From Magnaporthiopsis rhizophila (lineage: Eukaryota; Ascomycota; Sordariomycetes; Magnaporthales; Magnaporthaceae), in assembly GCA_003049465.1 (NCBI GenBank), contig PYSS01000061.1, positions 63,747-127,746 on the forward strand: a DNA stretch of 64,000 nucleotides, read 5' to 3'. Shown here one piece after another: positions 58,001 through 64,000 of this stretch (its first letter is position 1; each line of letters begins with the position of its first letter). Made by a program: the position numbers and the translations under genes. Under the pieces are notes generated by a model. The model searched no databases. It saw only the letters and a program-made list of their open reading frames with translations, and was not told the DNA's origin.

Positions 58001-59324
58001 CGTCGGGCAAGCTCTCCCACTTGAGGCGGAAACTGTCTGCTACCTCCTGGACGAACTTCCGGTCTGCTGCGCTGAGGCCGCTGCCCAGGTTTAATGTCTT
58101 GGTCGACCTCTTGCTGATAAAGGGGCGCAGGTTGTGCTTCCAGATGTTCTTTTGCGACGTCGTCACCTGGAGTTGGCCTTTCGGGCGAGCCTTGGCCATG
58201 GCTGTTTCGGGGTTGTCCATCTTCTGCTTGTCGCGGTACCAGGTCTCGTTCTGCATGTCCACGTCGAAGAAGCGGTACTCAGCCTCGCCCAGGCCCTCGA
58301 GCAGCAGGCCCAGCCTATGGAGATTGACGGTGCCACCCTCGTTGATGTAGCCGTCACATTTGGGCAAGATCTGCTTGTACAACTTGAACATGAGGGCCAG
58401 CGCGCCTTCATTGATGTGCAAGTGTGGCAGATTGGGCAAGAAGTCGTTGCCGACGAAGAAGGCCATGAGAATAAAATCATCAATAATCTTCTCCATGTCG
58501 AAGGGGAACGACATGGCACCCTCCTCCTTGAGTTCTTGGAACTCAAGCTCGAGATACTCGCGCACAATACACAGATGCAGCAGGTAAAAGTTCTGGTGCT
58601 CCAGCTCCTTGGACTTGGTCTGCGACTGGCGGCCAAACGTGACCTCCTCACGTAGGAGGCAGAAGTGGGGGTCGTGGCTGAGCAGGCCCAACATGATGAG
58701 GTCGGCATCGAGACCGTACAGACAATGGCGGACATTGTCGTTGTAGTCGGGCTGGGCCTTGGCATTGCGGATGTACTCCATGATCTTGTGCTCGCCCTCG
58801 CCAGGAACCTCATGGCCGGACAGAACGACCTCGCAGCCCTGCCACTCCTTGTCCTCGCTAACCTTTTTGTTGACAAAGTACTTGAGCTGCTCCGACAGCT
58901 TGGCCATGAAGGCGGTGCCCGGCGTGATGCAGTTGCTGTCGAAGGGCTCCTCCTTTGGCAGCTGCTGGCCCTCGCGCACGGCCCTTTCGCGGGCCTGCTC
59001 GGCGTCGAGGGCGGTGCGGAAGCGGCGGGCGCGCTGCTGGTTCATCTTGGCGCGCGGGGCGACGCCGTCGATGGCCATGAAGAAGAGCTGCTTGGGCTTG
59101 ATCTTGCCGAAGAGGTGCTCTATGTAATTGAAGATGCGGATAAACATCTCCTCCTCGCTGAGCCGAAAGGACGTGTCGTGGGTGTCCTTGTGGGTGCAGT
59201 TGTGGATGATGCCGTTCATGTCCAGGTACAGGCAGTCGAACTCGGGTATGCGGTTCTCGGCGATCAGCTGCGAGATGGCCGGATAGCGCTCCGAGAGCCA
59301 CCTGAAAAATTTGGGAACACCCAT
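55008..59324 (-). CDS. xrn1: 5'-3' exoribonuclease 1 (XRN1/KEM1)
   Basis: Cytoplasmic enzyme that degrades decapped mRNA from the 5' end. Single exon, 1,438 residues, starting MGVPKFFRWLSERYP, the invariant XRN start. Acidic metal-binding residues are all present: Asp35 in LDMNG, two Glu in the EVPGEGEHK motif, two Asp in YGLDADLIML and Asp in GNDFLPNLPHLH. The following conserved region (FNYIEHLFGKIKPKQLFFMA, AKMNQQRARRFR) is complete. The middle part carries the PAZ/tudor-like and SH3-like regions expected of XRN1. The C-terminal 200 residues are low complexity, with many RGG and GGRGG repeats. It is near the usual fungal length. The other paralogue type, nuclear XRN2/RAT1, is shorter and lacks this C-terminal extension. 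Confidence 0.97.
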   Translation of the reverse strand: MGVPKFFRWLSERYPAISQLIAENRIPEFDCLYLDMNGIIHNCTHKDTHDTSFRLSEEEMFIRIFNYIEHLFGKIKPKQLFFMAIDGVAPRAKMNQQRARRFRTALDAEQARERAVREGQQLPKEEPFDSNCITPGTAFMAKLSEQLKYFVNKKVSEDKEWQGCEVVLSGHEVPGEGEHKIMEYIRNAKAQPDYNDNVRHCLYGLDADLIMLGLLSHDPHFCLLREEVTFGRQSQTKSKELEHQNFYLLHLCIVREYLELEFQELKEEGAMSFPFDMEKIIDDFILMAFFVGNDFLPNLPHLHINEGALALMFKLYKQILPKCDGYINEGGTVNLHRLGLLLEGLGEAEYRFFDVDMQNETWYRDKQKMDNPETAMAKARPKGQLQVTTSQKNIWKHNLRPFISKRSTKTLNLGSGLSAADRKFVQEVADSFRLKWESLPDEEGNRSLVITLPQSPEASDDDGFEEEGNAAATREMLKYDRAAVVDKSPEDAKEAMERLYRQKFQEWKNKYYSEKFEEWSTPELKEQGLRELCENYVQGLQWVLYYYYRGIRSWPWFYRYHYSPMISDVMKGLNADMNFKLGQPFKPFEQLMGVLPDRSKKIVPTVYWPLMTEADSPIIDFYPRDFVLDMNGKKQDWEAVVKIPFIDERRLLDAMATKNDLLADDEKARNGFGVALKFTHDPSLDFVYPSSLPGIFPDLPHCRCVMNIFELPPTEGLDFLHGLTNGAFLNESALAGFPSLATLPYSATLGFHGVSVFQQESRNESMIVTLSGTEMKTTVSSAKAKLGQRCHVGYPFLQEAKVVRVSDELFDYTLDAHGQVIQTPHHTKEIEYFASKSRRIEEFYSRRLGILIGSVESMVHVHMLKGLIKTDEGATLKEYGEVPGMETDYAPQVIVDEVVHEDQRFIERAALPIEEEFPLGCHAFFLGEYAFGRPLEVIGHNDNRLEVRVAKLKKDEPEFTKNVISQAERNNRYMPSYTVAKTLDLHPLVLSKITASFFVYTMGGSLKVNLGLNLKFEGKKMKVLGYSRKSQSGWEFSPLAVGLLAQYMQNFPDLFVALKSRPNGNDIQDTDLWKDETMARARVKEIGAWLKSINTNKFEKVPLDAEQLDSEVVMNLTQMADSLNLHETPFEGKTLKGTPRSALLKPDEAEQRLGNQDFALGDRVVYASSSGKVPIAMRGTVVGISRTPTAKLLDVVFDVTFMSGGTLGERCPPFRGQTVAATTVLNLTRRQVVAGSKATLARNALAPSVTTLTGGANGANGMRQMRDAPTPPPLRGSWRGALNGNGGGRGRGGGHEPNGTPGPRGGASLQHSTMVYRPGGGNQQPQFGSAPHQRGGGSRGGRGGRGGLGYTGSDHAASSGANGHRTDRSEQPPAALTQSYNNVPPPASLDAPSGRGRGRGRGGRGRGGPRGGGGGGGGSGGGGGQRGRGGRGGGSAQS

Positions 59325-60677
59325 CTTGGCGAGGTTTGCCGCTGTCGCGATGGACTGGTGGTAGCCCTAGGCTGGATGCGCGCCGTGGGCGCGAGGGGGG
59401 TGCGGTGATGAAGAGAAAGGGAGGATGTAGAGGTCAAGACACTCCTCTCATGTCCTCGACATGCGCGTCTAACGATGCTGTTTGGTCCGCGAACCCGTCC
59501 AGAGGTTGCCGGCTTTCAAACGTCGGCGTGGCTTCAAGCGCGAAAGGCTCGACGGCGTTTGTGGCTCGGGGTTGGGTTCAGGCGGGGGCCAAAAGACGAG
59601 GCGATAACGCCGCTACCAGTCTGTTGCAAGGACAACAATAAAGGAGGAACCGAGCGAGCAAAAACAAAAAGCACACCGGAGTGTGCTGGCAAAGATCAGC
59701 GCAATATACCTAGCGGGTTTGGTGATCTCTAGTCGGCGTCAAAAGACGATTGGGGAGCTTTTCAAAGGGAAAGGCGGCGTGGTCGCAACATCGGGCGAGA
59801 TGGATGGCCGCCGCCTCGCTGGGGCAGCTGGGGTTGGTGGGGCCGAGGCGGGACTGCCGTAATGCTGTGCGCGGCGTTAGCGTGCGAGTCAAGCCGAGTC
59901 ATGGGAGGCCTAACATGCAAACGGGCGGCGTGCCTGCCTACTATGATCGCATACGAAAGTAATCGCCGCCTTTAAAACCAGACGAAATACCCCATGTTAA
60001 CCATCTTACCAAATACGAATAGATCGACAAAGGCTTTGCTCCCCAAATCAAAGCCTTGCATTTAAAAGATGGAAAGTAGAGATACAAAACGGAGGGTTGT
60101 GAAGGGCACAGAAACCAGGGAAAAATAGGGAGCTGGTGCGGTGTCTAGGAACAGGATACGTTGGATAGGCTGCCAGATTTCTTGTGCCTACGAAAAGGAT
60201 CCTTCCTGGTAAAAACTCTGCTCCGGCAACTTGCGCCGCTCGGCATGATACATACAGACTGCAACCTTCAGCCCTGACATGACCCAAAGCGGCGGGCGGC
60301 GGCGGGAAGTGGCCTGCCTGTGTTGCTCGATCCCGCGATCTTGGGCTGGTTCGTGCGGGAGGCCCTCCGCCCCAAGCTCAGCTGAGGGTAGGCGCACGGG
60401 CCACACCCGAATTGAGCTCGATTTCTGCCGCCCGAGGCCGCCTTAATCACTTAACGCGTTAGCTAGCTCCAGGCGGCGCGTCAACTTGTGCTCGCAATTC
60501 CGCGCCGAGATTGGAGCTTTGACTTCCCTTGACTCCGGCCTCTGCCCCCTCTCCATCGCGCGGCACATTCGCATCAGCGCCATTGCGCCGAGTAAGATCC
60601 GAGTCTGGTACTTAGTACCTACGTATTCACATTAATTCTTCCCGAACTGTATCCGGACTGCGGATATCCTCGCCGCG
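59325..60677. other. Divergent intergenic region between XRN1 and HAT2
   Basis: About 1.35 kb with both promoters. A small palindrome GGTACttaGTACC lies at about 60607-60619, some 60 bases before the HAT2 start. No coding sequence was recognised. Confidence 0.55.
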
Positions 60678-62356
60678 ATGGCGCCGCCCCAGCCGATGGA
60701 TGTCGATGGTGAGATGGCCAACCCCTTTGGATGGCGCACCTCGTCCTAGGTTCGGTTGCTAACGAGGACATCCAGATGTGGAGATGGAAGAGGATCATGA
60801 TCAGGAGCATAGGCTCATCAACGAGGGTATGGCGCCAGATGCGCTGGCCTCCTGCTCCCCCAACCGCGATGGATACTGATTTCTCCCCACGCCTCAGAAT
60901 ACAAGACATGGAAGAAGAACAGCCCCTTCCTCTATGACATGATCCTTAGGTAAGCTGGCTCGCGACTATTTGGGGAAGAGATCATGTCCACGACTAGGTT
61001 ACCTGGCTAACACCCATCCTGCAGTACCGCGCTGGCTTGGCCGACCCTAACTGTTCAGTGGCTCCCTGACGTCAAGGAGCCCGAGGGCAAGAACTACCGC
61101 GTCCACCGCGTACTGCTGGGAACGCACACGTCAGAGAGCGCCGACGAGTATCTTCAGATTGCCGAGGTGGAGATTCCCAAGTCGATCGATCCCAATCCCG
61201 ACGATTACGATGAGGAGCGCGGCGAGATTGGCGGCTATGGTGGCGGCAAGGGCAGCGAGGCGGCCGCGATAAAATGGAACATCACCCAAAAGATCAACCA
61301 TGAAGGCGAGGTCAACAGGGCCCGCTACCAGCCACAGAACCCGGATATCATCGCCACGGCCTGCATCAACGGCACCATCCTGGTCTTTGACAGGACTAAG
61401 CATTCCCTCACCCCCAAGGACAAAACGGTCAGCCCCCAGTTTAGACTCGAGGGCCATAAAGCAGAGGGTTACGGCCTGAACTGGAGCCCCCACGAGGAGG
61501 GTTGCCTTGTCTCTGGCAGCAACGACCAGACGGTATTGCTTTGGTAGGTTGCCGAGGTGGTCCGCTAAGACTCTTGCTCGCTGCCCTGTTGGCCCCCTTG
61601 CTCACCCGTATTGTCACTCTCGACAGGGATCTCAAGAATGTTCAGGCCGACGGCAAAGCTCTGAAGCCCTCGCGCAAATTCACCCATCACAGTCAGATTG
61701 TGAACGACGTGCAATACCACCCGATAGCCAAGCATTTCATCGGCACGGTCTCGGACGACCTAACGCTACAGATTCTGGACACGCGCTCAAACTCCAACGA
61801 GCGTGCCGCGCTAGTAGCGCGCGGGGGTCACAGCGATGCAATCAACGCTCTCGACTTCTCGCCCTCGTCCGAGTTCCTGGTCGCGACTGCATCGGGTGAC
61901 AAGACCATCGGAATCTGGGATCTTCGAAATGTCAAGGACAAGATCCACACGCTTGAGAGCCATAGAGATGCCGTCACCTCGGTTTCCTGGCACCCCCATG
62001 AAGCTGGCGTCCTTGGCAGCGGCTCATACGACAGGCGCGTTCTCTTCTGGGACCTCAGCCGCGCCGGTGAGGAGCAGCAGCCCGAAGACGCCGAGGATGG
62101 ACCCCCTGAGCTGTGAGTTACCCTGAGTACCTAGTGCCTGCCCCTGCCTCCTTGTCCACGGTGCTGACCTGTTGCCGGCAGACTATTCATGCACGGTGGA
62201 CACACAAACCACCTGGCCGACTTCAGCTGGAACCCCAACGAGCCCTGGATGGTTTGCAGCGCTGCCGAGGACAACCTGTTGCAGGTTTGGAAGGTCGCCG
62301 ATTCGATCGTTAGGCGCGACGATGGTGATTTGCCTGTAGACGAGTTGGGCCCTTAG
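60678..62356 (+). CDS. hat2: Histone acetyltransferase type B subunit 2 (RbAp48-like WD40 protein)
   Basis: Histone chaperone that presents histone H4 to Hat1 and may serve other chromatin complexes. Proposed exons: 60678-60708, 60776-60826, 60898-60949, 61025-61543, 61627-62112 and 62182-62356 (introns 67-83 bp), giving 437 residues. Every junction keeps phase. The N-terminal helix reads LINEEYKTWKKNSPFLYDM and passes into TALAWPTLTVQW, the RbAp46/48 signature. Seven WD40 blades follow (for example LVSGSNDQTVLLWDL, LVATASGDKTIGIWDL, VLGSGSYDRRVLFWDL, CSAAEDNLLQVWKV), with the acidic EDAEDGPPELLF loop that contacts the histone. Length equals that of fungal Hat2. The paralogous chromatin-assembly subunit MSI1/CAC-3 is an alternative, but the short acidic N-terminus favours Hat2. 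Confidence 0.93.
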
Positions 62357-63447
62357 GGGGTGGTCAAACTCCGCAGCCGCAATGTCGACCGAATCGACTG
62401 GTTTCCCAGCGTCTGACTCCCCAATTTCCGAGCCGATGCCGGGCATGGAGTCAGGGAAACGGCTCTGCCAAACGCCGTGCTCATGGGGGAGCTCCCATGT
62501 CTCTCGTTGTAATGATTGGTGATGGGATGTGGCGCAATGCGGGTATTCTGCGTGAGATGGCACCATCGGCAAGTGCCAAATGAACAGTCGTTGCTGTATT
62601 TGTATAACGCGGGAGCACGGAGAAGAAAGGGTTGGATTATCTGGGGAAGGCAACGAAGCCCGCCAAGATATTTATTCGGCTTTTTGCTAGGTGTCTGGGT
62701 GTCGAGCTATCTGCTACCTAGTTATCTACCTATGTAGTAAACCATCGATGTTTTAGTGCGAATGGCCACAATTTTTCATGTTCCTACGAGTGGTGCACCC
62801 ATCCAAGTGTTCTGTGGCGCTGACTGTTACCTAGGTGGTACCAGGTAGGAACGAGTACCGGATGGTGGAGAGGCTTAAAGAAGGGGCCCCTTCTCCCAAA
62901 CAGTATAAACAGTGTAGACAGTAGAGACAGGAGGCAGAACTCTAGAGTCCCATGTAGGATTTTTATGCTAATTTAAAATCTATGCTATTCCTTGCATGTC
63001 CGAACATTAAAGAGGGATTACTAGGTAGGTTAGGTTAGGATTTGCGTGAATTACATCGCTATTTTCAACATCTCGTTGGCGCCGCCTTCTTCACTGCTCA
63101 TGCATCACCGCCCCATCAGATATCTCTCACCATATTCCATGCTCTATGTCCTGTCTCCTCTTAGAACCTCCCGGCTCCCCAACGCACCTTCCCAGACCAC
63201 GTCGGGTGGCGACAGTTGGTCAGCTTCTGTTTCATTCCATCACCCATCCTTGGAAAAATCCCACCTCCACCATCCCTCTTCGATAGACCCAACCTCCTCC
63301 CACTTGGGCCATCCGTTCATTTTCGTGACCGTCACAACACCTTCGCTTATATCACCGGTTTACGTCTACCTGCCACCTAACACAGCCACCACCAAGCTCC
63401 CAAGTACCGAATCCACGCGCACCAGCTGACTGCATCGCCCATCCAGA
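62357..63447. other. Intergenic region between HAT2 and the last gene
   Basis: Contains the HAT2 3' flank and the leader of the last gene. A short GGTAGGTTAGGTTAGG sequence lies near 63024-63039. The last 350 bases are pyrimidine-rich and look like promoter and leader. No gene. Confidence 0.55.
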
Positions 63448-64000
63448 ATGGCCGATGCCTGGCCCGGCCAGGGATTCGTCCCGGAAGGCGGCGGCAAAGG
63501 CAAAGAGCCAGAGCAGCCCGTCCCAAAGCCGGCCGCTATCAGCCCTTTCCAAGCAGCTCTGATGGCCGTCTGCGACCAGTTCAAGGAGACTTACAATGGC
63601 GAAATCGGCAGCAGTCCTATGCTCGACAAGATGCAGGCGCACGGGGTTCCCGAGCGCATGACGGCCGCTCAGCCTTCGAATGAGGCCGGCCCAGCGAGCC
63701 TCATAGGGAGCCTTGGTCTCATCCCCAACATAGCCACCATCATAGACTCGCTCCACAAGAGAAAGATAGACCGGAACGAGGAGATGCAGGCCCTGATAGC
63801 TACCGAGAAGGCGCTCGAAGACGGCACTGTATCGTCATCAAAGAGCGTCAACCCCTACAAGCGTCGTCGCATTGTCAGCTCTGAGCTGATGAGCAACACC
63901 AAGTACTCTATGGCGAAGACCCCCGACTCGCTTCACCCGGCCTTGGGCGAGCTGTCCTTGGGTACCCGCTCCTTCAGGAAGCGTGTCACTCCCACCAAAG
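63448..64000 (+). CDS. Unrecognised protein, 5' part only (runs off the window)
   Basis: The frame opens at an ATG in good context (CCAGAATGGCC) and stays open for 184 codons to the window edge. It begins MADAWPGQGFVPEGGGKGK. A short hydrophobic helix-like stretch (AALMAVCDQFKETY) is followed by a second (ASLIGSLGLIPNIATIIDSL) and then by a basic cluster KRRRIVSSELM that could be a nuclear signal. The rest looks disordered. I do not recognise the family. A pyrimidine-rich leader and GC-rich codon composition support it as a real gene. No intron was seen within the visible part. Confidence 0.65.
   Translation, partial: MADAWPGQGFVPEGGGKGKEPEQPVPKPAAISPFQAALMAVCDQFKETYNGEIGSSPMLDKMQAHGVPERMTAAQPSNEAGPASLIGSLGLIPNIATIIDSLHKRKIDRNEEMQALIATEKALEDGTVSSSKSVNPYKRRRIVSSELMSNTKYSMAKTPDSLHPALGELSLGTRSFRKRVTPTK

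Noticed and set aside
63024..63039. GGTAGGTTAGGTTAGG resembling telomere repeat
   Set aside because: Very short and not TTAGGG; coding genes lie on both sides. Not a telomere.
1..64000. Secondary-metabolite or effector cluster
   Set aside because: No polyketide synthase, peptide synthetase, terpene enzyme, P450 or small secreted Cys-rich protein was found. Gene content is housekeeping.

Overview
The window is a piece of a filamentous ascomycete nuclear genome. Supporting signs are short GT-AG introns (59-207 bp, one of 347 bp) with fungal donors (GTAAGT, GTATGT, GTACGT) and CTGAC/CTAAC-type branch sites, GC-rich coding DNA, intergenic regions of 0.5-4.3 kb, pyrimidine tracts before start codons, and clear orthologues of Pezizomycotina genes. 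The protein sequences and spacing look most like Sordariomycetes, possibly Magnaporthales; the genus is inference only. No bacterial, viral, transposon or CRISPR sequence was seen.

Layout. 1-3.3 kb: 3' part of a large leucine-rich-repeat protein gene (+). 3.3-7.2 kb: no gene. 7.2-10.0 kb: polytopic membrane protein of the DUF6536 type (+). 11.3 kb: 87-residue Ser/Gly-rich small protein (+). 13.3-17.1 kb: C2-domain phosphatidylserine decarboxylase of the PSD2 type (-). 17.1-21.4 kb: no gene. 21.4-22.8 kb: fatty-acid elongase (-). 24.5-25.4 kb: cytochrome c oxidase subunit VI (+). 26.2-26.9 kb: signal peptidase subunit SPC3 (-). 27.5-30.2 kb: epoxide-hydrolase-like protein that has lost its catalytic motifs (-). 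32.2-35.3 kb: HID1-family Golgi protein (-). 37.0-39.2 kb: DEAD-box helicase DED1 (-). 42.0-42.9 kb: proteasome beta-4 subunit (-). 43.4-45.3 kb: U3 snoRNP protein RRP9 (+). 46.0 kb: tRNA-Asp with a short intron (-). 47.1-50.3 kb: Ulp2-type SUMO protease (-). 51.9-54.3 kb: HDA1-complex subunit 2/3-like coiled-coil protein (+). 55.0-59.3 kb: exoribonuclease XRN1 (-). 60.7-62.4 kb: HAT2/RbAp48 WD40 protein (+). 63.4 kb to the end: 5' part of an unrecognised gene (+).

Most genes are housekeeping and do not form one pathway. Two loose themes appear: membrane lipid and secretory functions on the left (PSD2, elongase, SPC3, HID1), and RNA or chromatin functions on the right (DED1, RRP9, Ulp2, HDA subunit, XRN1, HAT2). 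Exon structures were built by hand from splice signals, reading phase and protein continuity. Points most worth checking are the epoxide-hydrolase-like pseudoenzyme, a proteasome gene whose start codon appears to be split by an intron, a stop-free intron in PSD2 whose retention would add a hydrophobic segment, the small protein at 11.3 kb, and a 78-bp tandem duplication inside the SUMO protease gene.
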